Part shown: piece after piece, positions 36,834 to 46,050 of the stretch | How positions within the stretch are numbered: position 1 is the stretch's first letter | Layout: each line of letters starts with the position of its first letter | Assembly (NCBI RefSeq): GCF_024267655.1 | Contig: NZ_CP100595.1 | Location: forward strand, 186,001-250,000 | Origin: Arcobacter roscoffensis | GTDB taxonomy: Bacteria; Campylobacterota; Campylobacteria; Campylobacterales; Arcobacteraceae | Reading direction: 5' to 3' | Length of the DNA: 64,000 nt | The notes under the pieces: generated by a model | Told to the model about the DNA's origin: nothing | The model's database searches: none | What the model saw: the letters and a program-made list of their open reading frames with translations, nothing else | Position numbers and translations under genes: made by a program

Positions 36834-38400
36834 AACCTATCTCATAAATACCATCTAATAATTCAATTTGTCTAACATCATAAACAAAATTTTTGTAGTT
36901 TGAAATTTTTGAATTAAAATCTTCAAATATCAGTGTTCCTTCATCTAACTCATTTAATAAATCAACTAGCTCATTTGACAACGACCTATTTTCAGGAGTA
37001 ATAATATTAAATACTTCTCTAAGTAGTGTTTCATGGTTTAATGAATTATTAAGTAGCTTTTTATACGATTTTTTTTCTGAAACAAATATATTAATTTGGT
37101 TATCTAAAAATTCAGATACAGATATAAGAATAGGAGAGTGAGTCGCAATTATTATTTTAGAATTATATTCAGAAAAGAAATTTATTAATGTTTTAATAAA
37201 ATCTTTTTGCCATTGTGGATGTAAACTATTTTCTGGTTCATCTATTAAAATCACACTTCCATAACTACTTATATGGTTTAAAATATATGTAAATATACTT
37301 ATTAGTGTTAATTCTCCTGAACTCGCATGAGAAAGTGGAATATCAAGATTATTTCTTGATAGAAAAAAGTCAAAAGATATATTTAATTTCTCTGCGGTAA
37401 GTTTATTTACTGAATTAATAAAATTTTCAGCCTCTGTAATATTGTTTGAATGTCTGATCCATAATATCTCATCATTATTTTGTAAAAATTTATATTCATT
37501 TATAAAAATATTGTTTTTTTCATTAATATTACTTCGATCTTTTTTTGTTAAATTGTTAATATTTAATTTTAATCCAATTTTATCCTGATAGTCAATTAGT
37601 TTTAAAAATTCTAAAAATTTATTAAAATTCTTTTTCTCATAAATACATTTTTCTATTGTCTTTGAGATGGTTTTAGGCCCAGTTTTTGCACCTAAAAAAT
37701 GATACTTGTCTTCATCAAATTCTTTCAAGTCTTTTTTAGAGATGTCTGAAAACTTGTCATATATTGAACTCGATATTGCTATTACATGTTTATTTTTTCT
37801 TAAATATTCAAATACTAAATTTCTTAAAAGTTGGCTCTTCCCTGTACCATTCTTACCAATAATAATAGAAATATCATTATTAGTATTTAATAATTCAATA
37901 GGTACTTCTCTTACTGTCTGAGTTTCCATATTTTTTGATCTTTTGATATACTTTTTTAATAAATCCATTAAAGGAGGAATAGCTTCTGTTAAATATGCTC
38001 CTTGTCGTAAAGAAATTATATCTCTATTTATATATTTTATATAAAAAAGTTTATTATAATCTCTTTTAATTTCTTGAAGTACTTCATTATTATTGATAAA
38101 AAACTCTCTAATATTTATATCTGGAATATAAGGAGTGAATTTTTCTAATTTGATTCTGTAATAATCTCTATCTTCAATAGTTATTTCTTCTAGTTTAGAT
38201 ATAACTATTGATTGACCAATAAATGCATCTTTTGATTGATCTAAGTGTATGATAATGTCTCCTATTTCAATATCTCTCATACTTTTATAAATATCAGCAT
38301 TATTTTTACTCCTAGCAGGAGAAAGTAATACTTTTTTAAATTGACCCTCTTTATTTAATATTCTTTTATGCGAATATGTTTTCTCTATCCAAAATTTCAT
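36811..38400 (-). CDS. EVE/PUA-like domain fused to an OLD/PtuA-like AAA (ABC-type) ATPase
   Basis: I chose the ATG at 38400 (MKFWIEKTYS), giving 529 residues; the frame stays open 25 codons further with low-complexity sequence. Residues about 1-90 (KFWIEKTYSHKR, LLSPARSKNNADIYKSMRDIEIGDIIIHL, FIGQSIVISK) match the EVE/PUA-like module seen in modification-dependent restriction proteins. The ATPase part has Walker A GKNGTGKS (182-189), an ABC-like signature SHASSGE (about 357-363), Walker B VILIDEPE (383-390) and the His-loop IATHSP (H421). A long insertion (about 215-340) separates the lobes, as in OLD/PtuA proteins. It pairs with an HNH nuclease. Base reading of modified DNA is inferred from the EVE resemblance. 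Confidence 0.78.
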   Translation of the reverse strand: MKFWIEKTYSHKRILNKEGQFKKVLLSPARSKNNADIYKSMRDIEIGDIIIHLDQSKDAFIGQSIVISKLEEITIEDRDYYRIKLEKFTPYIPDINIREFFINNNEVLQEIKRDYNKLFYIKYINRDIISLRQGAYLTEAIPPLMDLLKKYIKRSKNMETQTVREVPIELLNTNNDISIIIGKNGTGKSQLLRNLVFEYLRKNKHVIAISSSIYDKFSDISKKDLKEFDEDKYHFLGAKTGPKTISKTIEKCIYEKKNFNKFLEFLKLIDYQDKIGLKLNINNLTKKDRSNINEKNNIFINEYKFLQNNDEILWIRHSNNITEAENFINSVNKLTAEKLNISFDFFLSRNNLDIPLSHASSGELTLISIFTYILNHISSYGSVILIDEPENSLHPQWQKDFIKTLINFFSEYNSKIIIATHSPILISVSEFLDNQINIFVSEKKSYKKLLNNSLNHETLLREVFNIITPENRSLSNELVDLLNELDEGTLIFEDFNSKISNYKNFVYDVRQIELLDGIYEIGCEIDSKK

Positions 38401-38675
38401 TTTTAGCCTATTATAAATTTCATTTGTATATATTATTAAATTACTACTTAATAAAATATTATTACTAAAAAACAATATAAGTAACTTATCTTTTTTTATT
38501 ATTTCAATTTTATATTATTCATAAAAGTACATAGTTAGAATTTGTATTTATAATTATTAATGTTGAGTAGATTATTCTAAATATGGTGTACTATCTATTA
38601 ATCACTAGAAAGATAATATTCCTAAATTAAAAAGTAAGTTTATAGATATTTTAGATGAGCTAAATAAATAATAGT

Positions 38676-39719
38676 CTAATCCTTCAATCTCTTAGCAAAA
38701 ATAGGAGCTATATTCATCACTATAAAAAGTCTTACTATATGGTGTAGGGTTATATATGGCACATTTGCACCTACTAGTATTGCTATTAGGTTTAGTTCGG
38801 CTTGTCCACCTGGACTAAAAGCTAGGATTGTAGAGATGATAGGGAAACCAAAACTAAAGTAAGCGATACTTATAAAGATACTTGATATTAAAGCTAGTAT
38901 GATAAAGTGCCCAAATGTTCCTATCAAAGTTGAGATGATTGTTTTCATCTTCACACCTCTAAAAGTAAAACCTATGATTGTACCAAATACCACTTGTACA
39001 AACTTCAAAAACTCATCAGGTACGGTTGTTGTGATAACTCCTGTAGAGTGAACAGCTATACTTGCTATCATAGGACCTATTAGATAGGCAGCTGATAGTT
39101 TTATTTTTTTTGCTATTACTCCACCTGCTACACCTATAAAAACTAAAGCTAAAAATTCAGGTATATTTATAGTAGTTATTGGTTGTGTGATTAGTTTGTT
39201 TCCACTTATGTCTACTTTGAAGATATACTGTATTACAAAAGGTAGAGTAACTACTATAAAGAAAAGTCTTGAAGATTGAACCAAAGTGATTTTTGAGATA
39301 TTTGCTTTTATCTCTTCACCTATGATTACCATCTCTATTACACCACCTGGCATGGAGCTTAGGTAAGCAGTCTTTTTATCAAAACCTTGAAATCTATAAT
39401 AGTAATACATCCCACAAAGAATAGTCAAAATAGTAAAAGGTATCACAAGAAGTAAACTATAAAAATATACATCAATATACTGCAATATCTCAGGAGTAAA
39501 AGCACTTCCAATAGTAAGACCTATAAGTATTCTAGCAGGAGTTGAGAAAGGCTTAGGGCTTAATATAGGAAGCTTTTCAAACCTCATAGCAATAGAAGAA
39601 GCAAAGATAGCTCCTAAAAGCCAAGGCAAAGGTAAACCTAAAAAAATAAATACAATAGAACCACAAACACCAATTCCTAAAGCTAATAACATTTGGTATA
39701 GAGTATGTAAGTTAATCAT
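38676..39719 (-). CDS. AbrB-family membrane permease (duplicated domain)
   Basis: A 347-residue polytopic protein with about ten hydrophobic helices in two homologous halves; each half contains a GLPLPWLLGA-like or AYLIGPMIAS motif typical of this AbrB-duplication family. Databases often label it a transcriptional regulator or ammonia monooxygenase, but it is a membrane protein, plausibly a transporter. It lies downstream of the two-component pair on the same strand, about 207 bases away, with hairpins between. The substrate is unknown; the Tct context suggests a carboxylate. Confidence 0.72.
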   Translation of the reverse strand: MINLHTLYQMLLALGIGVCGSIVFIFLGLPLPWLLGAIFASSIAMRFEKLPILSPKPFSTPARILIGLTIGSAFTPEILQYIDVYFYSLLLVIPFTILTILCGMYYYYRFQGFDKKTAYLSSMPGGVIEMVIIGEEIKANISKITLVQSSRLFFIVVTLPFVIQYIFKVDISGNKLITQPITTINIPEFLALVFIGVAGGVIAKKIKLSAAYLIGPMIASIAVHSTGVITTTVPDEFLKFVQVVFGTIIGFTFRGVKMKTIISTLIGTFGHFIILALISSIFISIAYFSFGFPIISTILAFSPGGQAELNLIAILVGANVPYITLHHIVRLFIVMNIAPIFAKRLKD

Positions 39720-39761
39720 GATATTCCTATGGTATATAAAAGTATTATAGAAATTGTATTA

Positions 39762-39819
39762 AATAAAAACTTCAATTCCCAAAAGGAGGAAGCAAAAAAA
39801 ATGGGTTGAAGTATTTATT
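39762..39819 (-). promoter_or_regulatory. long hairpin upstream of the permease gene
   Basis: Arms AATAAA, ACTTCAA and CCCA pair with TGGG, TTGAAGT and TTTATT around a purine-rich loop (contains GGAGGAAGC on the plus strand). A similar hairpin lies upstream of tctC. It may be a terminator for the kinase gene or a leader element. Confidence 0.5.
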
Positions 39820-39904
39820 CCTAGTCACAGGATAGGTATATTTGGAGGTATTAGGTTTAAATACTTGCTCTTCTATAATACTCATAAAGTAATAGTAGTA
39901 AAAT

Positions 39905-39920
39905 AAAATGTAAGAAAAAT
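39905..39920. promoter_or_regulatory. 16-bp motif shared with the tctC upstream region
   Basis: AAAATGTAAGAAAAAT is identical to 45850-45865. This copy lies between the kinase stop and the permease gene. It is a candidate response-regulator site; no binding is known. Confidence 0.4.
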
Positions 39921-39925
39921 CAAAT

Positions 39926-42091
39926 CTAAACTTCTATACTAAAAATAGCACCATTTTGCGAATTTTTAACTTTGATAGCTCCATTCATTTTTTCTTCTAT
40001 AATAAGTTTAGTCATATAAAGCCCAATACCAGTTCCATAATCAAACTTTGTAGTAAAGTAAGGATCAAATATCTTATCTATGATCTCTTTATTTACGCCA
40101 CCTGCATTATCTTCTATACATAGATTATTATCATCTTTCATATAGATTTTTATTAATGGGTTTTGTATTTTTCTTTCTATCAAAATATCTTTTGCATTTG
40201 AGATTATATTTACTACAGCTTGAGCATATTCATTTTTGTAGCCATTTATTTTAAGGTCTTGCTTTACTTGTATATCTATTTGTATATTGTGGTATTTCAA
40301 TGTTGAGTTTACAATCTTCACAGCATTTGTAAGAGCTTCTTGTATGCTAAACTCTTCTTTTATAGAGTTTGGATTAAAGAAATTTCTAAAGTCATCAATA
40401 GTTCTTGACATATATTCAAGTATATCGTTTGCTTCATCAACTCTTTTTGTAAGATACTCTTTATCAAGCTCTTTAAAATCATATGCAGATTCTATATCAA
40501 AGAAAAGCCCTGATATTTGAGATAGAGGCTGTCTCCACTGATGAGCTATATTTCCTATCATCTCGCCCATAGCAGCCATTTTTGACCTTTGTATTAAAAG
40601 GTTTTCTTGCTTTATATTCTCTTTTTTTAGTTGGGTTCTCTCAGTTATATCTCTAAGAGATGCAAAAAGTAAGTTTTCATTGTCATATGAGTATACGATG
40701 ACATTTAACTCAATAGTTTTTATATCACCTTCTTTTGTTTCAAGTTCTACTGTTTTAAATAGTGACTTATCTTCTTCAAGGGCTTTTATATCAAGATTTA
40801 TGAAAAGTTCAAAAAACTCTTTATTTACTAATTCATCTTTTTTATATTTAGTGACTTCTAGTGCTGTATCATTGAAACTTGAAATTCTAGTATTATCTTG
40901 CGATAATTCAGAAATTATAAATGCATCATTTGTGTGATTAAAAAGAAGTCTAAACCTTTGTTCATTTCTTATTACTTTTCTTTTATACTTTTCAAAAAGC
41001 TTTTCTATTTTTTTTGTAAATAAAATCGAGAAGATAAAGAAAATAATAGTCATAACAGTTATGATAATAAATAGTTTGATGATATTTTTATACATATTAT
41101 CCAAAGATATAACTCTTTCTTTCTCAATAATATTATATATTTGTGATAAGTCAACTCCCACAGCTATAAAGTATCTAAGGTTTCTAAGAAAAGTTCCATA
41201 AAAGACTTTTTGATTGTTATCGTAGATGAGGTAGTCATTTCCTTTGTAATTTGACCTTATCATTAGTTTTTGTATTGCTTCAAGTTCATCTTTTGAAGTT
41301 TGTATATTTTTTTCTATAAGAAGATTACTTTGTGTTGTGATATTATTTAAACTATTTATTTTATATATAAATAAAAATTCTTCGTTATTGAAGTTTTGAA
41401 GTACTATTTTTTTTAGTAGTTTTTCTTTTAACTCTTCTTTTCTACTCTCCAAAAATGAAGCTGAACCTATGATAAGTCCAAGCTCTTTTAGATGTCTTGA
41501 ATATGTGATTCGTTTATTTGGCTTATACCAAAAGTATTCCACGTAGTTTTGTTTATCTTGTTTTACATTTATCATCTCATTTATAAACTTCACACCGTTT
41601 ATATCTTCAAAATCTAAAAAATTTACCCCTTCATCCCTTGGGTTTTCACTATTTAAAAGTAAATCTCCATTTGTATCATAGATGAAATAGTGAATATCAC
41701 TTTGTTTTTGGGCTATTTGTCTAATAGATGAAATGATTAGCTTTTTTTGCTCTTCTTTTGATAAGTTTTTTGAGTTCTCAAAAAGTGAATAGGCAAGATT
41801 ATGAGCAATAATAGATTGGTTTTTGATTCTTTGTTTTTTACTATTTAAAATAGAGAGTCTTTCAAACTCAATATCATTTTTTAGGTTTTCTATGGCAGTT
41901 TTTATGTAAAACTTTTCTCTATCTATTATAGTATTTTTGAAGTTTTTGATATGACTTTTGAAGTTGTCATATTCTGTTTTTATAAGATTTGAACCTATAA
42001 TAGTTGCAACAAGTAGTATGATAATAGTAGAACTAAGAAGTGTGATTTTTTTGATTCTTTGTTCTACATTTTCCTCATAGTTTTTTTTCAA
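39926..42091 (-). CDS. Cache-PAS sensor histidine kinase
   Basis: A 721-residue membrane kinase. Helix one is at about 16-34. A large periplasmic Cache-type region follows (about 40-330; DIHYFIYDTNGDLLLNSENPRDEG, then GNDYLIYDNNQKVFYGTF), indicating direct sensing of a small ligand such as a carboxylate. Helix two is at about 340-362, then a PAS domain (about 375-490; FRLLFNHTNDAFIISEL), the phosphoacceptor region AAMGEMIGNIAHQWRQPL and HATPase (CIEDNAGGVNKEIIDKIFDPYFTTKFDYGTGIGLYM). Its start overlaps the regulator stop by 17 bases. The Tct neighbours suggest it controls carboxylate uptake. Confidence 0.9.
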   Translation of the reverse strand: MKKNYEENVEQRIKKITLLSSTIIILLVATIIGSNLIKTEYDNFKSHIKNFKNTIIDREKFYIKTAIENLKNDIEFERLSILNSKKQRIKNQSIIAHNLAYSLFENSKNLSKEEQKKLIISSIRQIAQKQSDIHYFIYDTNGDLLLNSENPRDEGVNFLDFEDINGVKFINEMINVKQDKQNYVEYFWYKPNKRITYSRHLKELGLIIGSASFLESRKEELKEKLLKKIVLQNFNNEEFLFIYKINSLNNITTQSNLLIEKNIQTSKDELEAIQKLMIRSNYKGNDYLIYDNNQKVFYGTFLRNLRYFIAVGVDLSQIYNIIEKERVISLDNMYKNIIKLFIIITVMTIIFFIFSILFTKKIEKLFEKYKRKVIRNEQRFRLLFNHTNDAFIISELSQDNTRISSFNDTALEVTKYKKDELVNKEFFELFINLDIKALEEDKSLFKTVELETKEGDIKTIELNVIVYSYDNENLLFASLRDITERTQLKKENIKQENLLIQRSKMAAMGEMIGNIAHQWRQPLSQISGLFFDIESAYDFKELDKEYLTKRVDEANDILEYMSRTIDDFRNFFNPNSIKEEFSIQEALTNAVKIVNSTLKYHNIQIDIQVKQDLKINGYKNEYAQAVVNIISNAKDILIERKIQNPLIKIYMKDDNNLCIEDNAGGVNKEIIDKIFDPYFTTKFDYGTGIGLYMTKLIIEEKMNGAIKVKNSQNGAIFSIEV

Positions 42092-42761
42092 GATTTAGCT
42101 TATACCCCATATTTGATATGTTTTTTATACAATTAAAAGGAATTTTTTTCCTTAAAAACCCAATACTAGTTCGAAGTGAATTTAAACTCATAGGCTCATC
42201 TTCCCAAACATACTGTTCAATCTCTTCATAGTTTACAACTCTATTTTTATTTGTAACTAAAAGCTTTAAAAATAGTAGTTCTTTTTTTGTTAAATCAAGA
42301 GCTTTTTCATCTACATAAAAAAGTGATGTTGTGTTATCAAAGTAGAAATTTTCATCTAAATATATCTTTTTCTCTTTTGTTTTTTCTAAAGTCTCAATAG
42401 CTTTTGTAAGAGCAGGAAGTAAATTTCTACTTGTAAGTGGTTTGATTATATATTTTTCCAAATTAAGCTCAATGGCTTCTAGTAAATAGTCTTTGTCACT
42501 AAAGGCTGTTGAGATTATGATTTTTGTGGTTTTATCTGTTTGTCTTATTTTTTTTGCAAGTTCAATGCCGTTTAATTTGGGCATATTTATATCTGTTAGT
42601 ATTATATCAGGTTGGTGTTTTTTATAAAGTTCAAAACCTTCTTCTCCATTTTCTGCTTCATAAAGTTTATAAAACATTCGAGTTAGAAACCTTGAGTTTA
42701 CAGTTCTTACACCCTCATCATCTTCTACATATAGTATTGTGTACTCTTTAAACTTTTCCAT
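42075..42761 (-). CDS. OmpR-type response regulator, partner of the Cache kinase
   Basis: A 228-residue regulator. The receiver domain (about 8-120) has acidic residues near the start (YVEDDEG), the phosphoacceptor D57 (DIILTDINMP) and the KPLTSRNL lysine. The C-terminal winged helix (about 145-225) ends with NSLRTSIGFLRKKIPFNCIKNISNMGYKL. It lies directly between tctA and the kinase gene in one direction, so it likely regulates the tct genes and perhaps the AbrB-type permease. Confidence 0.92.
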   Translation of the reverse strand: MEKFKEYTILYVEDDEGVRTVNSRFLTRMFYKLYEAENGEEGFELYKKHQPDIILTDINMPKLNGIELAKKIRQTDKTTKIIISTAFSDKDYLLEAIELNLEKYIIKPLTSRNLLPALTKAIETLEKTKEKKIYLDENFYFDNTTSLFYVDEKALDLTKKELLFLKLLVTNKNRVVNYEEIEQYVWEDEPMSLNSLRTSIGFLRKKIPFNCIKNISNMGYKLNLEKKL

Positions 42762-42789
42762 GATAAATCCATGTGAAAAAAAGAAGCTA

Positions 42790-44310
42790 TTAAGCCTCTT
42801 TTCTTTTTTCTTTCATTTTAGCTAAAAGTTCACTAATTACTGGCATAAATAAAACTAAAACAGTAACTATTAAAATACTTAAAGTAATAGGTCTTTCCCA
42901 AAGAAAAGCCAACGAACCATCACTAATAGTAAGTGCACGTCTAAGATTGTCTTCCATCATTCCACCTAAAATAAATCCTAAAATCATAGGTGCCATAGGA
43001 TAATCAATAAGTCTTAAGAACAATGCAACAACAGCAAAGATAGTCATCATATAAATATCAAAGTTGTTAAATGTCACTAAATAAACCCCAATTAATGAGA
43101 AGAATATAATAAGTGGCAACAACAGCTGTCTCGGTAATGTTAATAACTTAGCGATATAAGGTATTAAAGGTAAATTTAAAATTAAAAGAACAATATTTCC
43201 TATATACATAGAAATAATAACTGACCAAAATAGGGCAGGGTTATCAACATACATTGTAGGTCCTGGTTGAATTCCATAAGAAATCAATGCACCTAAAATA
43301 ATAGCAGTTGTACCAGACCCTGGAATACCAAGAGTTAAAAGTGGTACAAAAGAACCTGAACATGCTGCATTGTTTGCACTCTCAGGAGCTGCTAAACCTT
43401 TTATATTTCCTTTTCCAAAAGTAAGTTTCTCTTTTGCTTTTGCAAAACTTCTCTCCATTCCATAAGCTAAAAATGAAGCAATTGTAGCCCCAGCTCCTGG
43501 AAGAACACCTACAAAGAAACCAAGAACTGATGACCTACCAACTGTAGGTGCCATTTCTTTTACTTCTTCTTTTGTAAGTTTAAGTGAACCTATTTCTTTT
43601 TTTAACTCTTCTTTTTCTTCTTTTGAATGCTCTTTATTTTCAAGAACATTCATAAGTGCTTCTGATAAAGCAAAGGCTGCCATAGCTAAAAGTAAAAATG
43701 AAATACCATCAATTAAATCTAATCTTCCAAAAGTAAATCTAGCAAGTCCTGAGTCACTATCTGTACCAACGGTTGCAAGCATAAGACCAAAGATTGTCAT
43801 AATAGCTGCTTTTAAAAATTTTCCTTTTCCAGCAAAAGCAGCAACAGCAGTTAATCCTAATACCATTAAAGCAAAGTAATCAGATGACTGAAAACTTAAA
43901 CTAACACTTGCAAGAGCAGGGGCTGCAATTAGTAAAAACACAGCAGCAATAGTACCACCTGTAAATGAAGCATAAGCTGCAATTGCTAAAGCCTTACCTG
44001 CTTGTCCTTTTTTAGCAAGAGGGTAACCATCAAATGAACTAGCAACAGTTCCTGCAACACCTGGGGCATTGATTAGAATTGATGAAGTTGAACCACCAAA
44101 AATAGCACCATAATAAACACCTGCAATTAAGATAAGCCCAGAAGCTGGATCCATACCATATGTAATAGGAATCATAAGTGCAATAGCTGAAATAGGTCCA
44201 AGTCCAGGAAGCATTCCAATAAATGTACCTGCAAAACAACCAATCGCTACCATAAAAATATTGTAACCTGAAAGGGCAGTACTTACCCCTTGAAATATAC
44301 CATCCATCAT
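42790..44310 (-). CDS. tctA: TctA-family large permease of tripartite tricarboxylate transporter
   Basis: The large membrane subunit of a TTT transporter, which uses an ion gradient and a periplasmic binding protein to import citrate or other carboxylates. The 506-residue protein has about 11-12 helices and the family signatures GMLPGLGPISAIALMIPITYGMDPA-type segment near residue 35, GVLPGAGATIASFLAYGMER near 265, and NNAACSGSFVPLLTLGIPGSGTTA near 310. Its start overlaps the tctB stop by four bases. Confidence 0.95.
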   Translation of the reverse strand: MMDGIFQGVSTALSGYNIFMVAIGCFAGTFIGMLPGLGPISAIALMIPITYGMDPASGLILIAGVYYGAIFGGSTSSILINAPGVAGTVASSFDGYPLAKKGQAGKALAIAAYASFTGGTIAAVFLLIAAPALASVSLSFQSSDYFALMVLGLTAVAAFAGKGKFLKAAIMTIFGLMLATVGTDSDSGLARFTFGRLDLIDGISFLLLAMAAFALSEALMNVLENKEHSKEEKEELKKEIGSLKLTKEEVKEMAPTVGRSSVLGFFVGVLPGAGATIASFLAYGMERSFAKAKEKLTFGKGNIKGLAAPESANNAACSGSFVPLLTLGIPGSGTTAIILGALISYGIQPGPTMYVDNPALFWSVIISMYIGNIVLLILNLPLIPYIAKLLTLPRQLLLPLIIFFSLIGVYLVTFNNFDIYMMTIFAVVALFLRLIDYPMAPMILGFILGGMMEDNLRRALTISDGSLAFLWERPITLSILIVTVLVLFMPVISELLAKMKEKRKEA

Positions 44311-44792
44311 GATTCACCTCCTGCTAAACTATCAAAAATCATTCCTGGGTCTATATATACACCTAAAAGATTGTTTAGTATCAGATAAAAACCTACAGAT
44401 ACTCCCACTGATATTAAAAATATTCTCTTTAAATTTCTCTCTTTTAGTATTAAAAAACCAATCCCTAAGAAGATAATTGTTGCTATTATAAATCCTAAAG
44501 TTCTAATAGTAAAACCATAAAAAATCATTGCAAGTATAAATAAAGCAGTGGTTTTAAAATCTAAAGTTTTAAGATATGATAAAGATAATATATCTTCGTC
44601 TTTTTTTACTATTGATAAAATTAAGATTAGTATTGATATAACAATTCCTGCAACTCCTATATAAAAAGGAAAAGTAGAAGCTGTCATCACTTCAAACTGA
44701 GATCCTGGCATCTTTTTTATGTTAAATACATTGTAAAAATAAAAACATGAAAAAACTAAAAAGAATATTGCTCCAATTGAATTTTTTGTCAT
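44307..44792 (-). CDS. tctB: TctB-family small permease subunit
   Basis: A 161-residue protein with four hydrophobic helices (for example AIFFLVFSCFYFYNVF; FYIGVAGIVISILILILSIV; GFIIATIIFLGIGFLIL), the size and layout of the TctB small subunit. It lies between tctC and tctA. An intercistronic hairpin separates it from tctC. Confidence 0.88.
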   Translation of the reverse strand: MTKNSIGAIFFLVFSCFYFYNVFNIKKMPGSQFEVMTASTFPFYIGVAGIVISILILILSIVKKDEDILSLSYLKTLDFKTTALFILAMIFYGFTIRTLGFIIATIIFLGIGFLILKERNLKRIFLISVGVSVGFYLILNNLLGVYIDPGMIFDSLAGGES

Positions 44793-44808
44793 AATAAATC
44801 CTTTGTCA

Positions 44809-44830
44809 AAGTAGAGATTTCTCTCTACTT
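44809..44830 (-). terminator. intercistronic hairpin between tctC and tctB
   Basis: The stem AAGTAGAGA (44809-44817) pairs with TCTCTACTT (44822-44830) around a four-base loop. On the transcript it follows the tctC stop with only a short T run. It is probably a leaky terminator or 3' stabiliser that raises binding-protein over permease expression. Confidence 0.55.
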
Positions 44831-44833
44831 ATC

Positions 44834-45805
44834 CTATAGAAATCCCATTTCTTTCATAAGTGAAGAGATAATTTTCTCTTGCTTTTCTAAGAAAGTATTA
44901 AACTCTTCTTTTGGTTGATAAAGATTAGTCCATCCATTTCTTTTTCTTACATCTTCCCACTCTTTTGTATCATACATTTTTCCTAAAGTAGCTGCAAAAG
45001 CATCAACTTTTTCTTGTGGTAAGTTTGGTGCACCAAAGAATCCTCTCCAGTTTGCAAAATAAGCATCAACACCCATACTTTTGAAGCTTGGAATTCCTTC
45101 AATATCTTCATTTGAAGTAATACCAATAATTCTTACTTCACCTCTTTTGTGTTTTTCAAGTACTTCTCCAAGTCCAGTTGAAAGTACATCAACCTCACCA
45201 GTTAAAAGTCCTGCAAGAGCTTTTCCACCTGCATCATAAGCTACATATCTAACTGAGATTGGGTTTCCACCTGCTGCTTTAAATACTTGTGCAGCAACTA
45301 AGTGATCCATAGAACCTCTTGAACTTCCACCAGCAATTTTTACTTTTCTTGGGTTTTTATCAAATTCAGCTTTTACATCTGCCCATGATTTGTATTTTGA
45401 GTCAGTTTTTACAACTAAAGCACCATAATCGGCAACAACAGAAGAAACTAAAGTTAAATCTCTAAATGATTGAGGAAAAACACCTTGTAGTGATCTAATA
45501 ACAATAGGAGTTGAATTTACCATTAAGGTATCTTGTTGTTTTTTAGCAGTTTCAATTAAATAAGCGATGGCTTTACCACCTCCACCACCAGACATGTTTT
45601 CAAATGATGTTTCTTTAACTAGGTTAGAATTCTTAAGTGCCTCTCCAACACCTCTAGCAGTTCCATCCCAACCACCACCAGCTCCACCTGGAATTAAAAA
45701 GTGAACTTTATCAACACTAGAAGCTAGTGTTGCTGTTGCACTTCCTGCAACTAGTAATCCAGCGATTGTTAAACTTTTACAAAATTTCGTAGCTATATTT
45801 TTCAT
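44834..45805 (-). CDS. tctC: TctC-family periplasmic binding protein
   Basis: The extracytoplasmic solute receptor of the TTT transporter. A signal peptide (residues 1-28, cut after TLA) precedes the mature domain starting VDKVHFLIPGGAGGGWDGTARGVGEAL, the typical TctC/Bug N-terminus whose Gly-rich loop binds carboxylates. Other family segments are KIAGGSSRGSMDHLVAA and YDAGGKALAGLLTGEVDVLSTGL. 323 residues is normal. It is the first gene of the tct unit. Confidence 0.93.
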   Translation of the reverse strand: MKNIATKFCKSLTIAGLLVAGSATATLASSVDKVHFLIPGGAGGGWDGTARGVGEALKNSNLVKETSFENMSGGGGGKAIAYLIETAKKQQDTLMVNSTPIVIRSLQGVFPQSFRDLTLVSSVVADYGALVVKTDSKYKSWADVKAEFDKNPRKVKIAGGSSRGSMDHLVAAQVFKAAGGNPISVRYVAYDAGGKALAGLLTGEVDVLSTGLGEVLEKHKRGEVRIIGITSNEDIEGIPSFKSMGVDAYFANWRGFFGAPNLPQEKVDAFAATLGKMYDTKEWEDVRKRNGWTNLYQPKEEFNTFLEKQEKIISSLMKEMGFL

Positions 45806-45849
45806 TTTTCTATCCTTTTCGTTTTTGTATATTTTAAGTTTAGGTGAAA

Positions 45850-45865
45850 AAAATGTAAGAAAAAT
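45850..45865. promoter_or_regulatory. 16-bp motif upstream of tctC
   Basis: AAAATGTAAGAAAAAT, identical to 39905-39920, lies about 45 bases upstream of the tctC start. It may be a binding site for the adjacent OmpR-type regulator. Confidence 0.45.
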
Positions 45866-45905
45866 AAAATTGTGATAAAAAATAGGGATTTTAAAAGATT
45901 TATCA

Positions 45906-45957
45906 TATAAACCCCAAATCCAAAGAAAGGAAGCGAAATTGGATTTGTAGGTTTATA
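45906..45957 (-). promoter_or_regulatory. long hairpin upstream of tctC
   Basis: Arms ATAAACC and CAAATCCAA pair with TTGGATTTG and GGTTTAT around loop AGAAAGGAAGCGAAA. It resembles the hairpin at 39762-39819 in stem length and in the GGAAGC loop. It may end the por transcript or act in tctC control. Confidence 0.5.
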
Positions 45958-46050
45958 TTATTTCATGTTAGTATTAAGTCAAATATTTTAATAATATTTT
46001 ATTATGCTGCCCTAGAAAAAAGGAGCCTCCCTAGAGCAAGCATAGAGAAA

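Noticed and set aside
36132-38400. Retron module
   Set aside because: ATPase plus HNH can accompany retrons, but no reverse transcriptase gene or msr/msd-like RNA region is nearby.
38676-39719. AbrB transcription regulator
   Set aside because: The protein is a ten-helix membrane protein; the name comes from a domain label and it has no DNA-binding fold.
44039-44317. Alternative-frame open frame inside tctA
   Set aside because: It is a shadow of tctA on the same strand, rich in Trp, Tyr and Cys, without an RBS.
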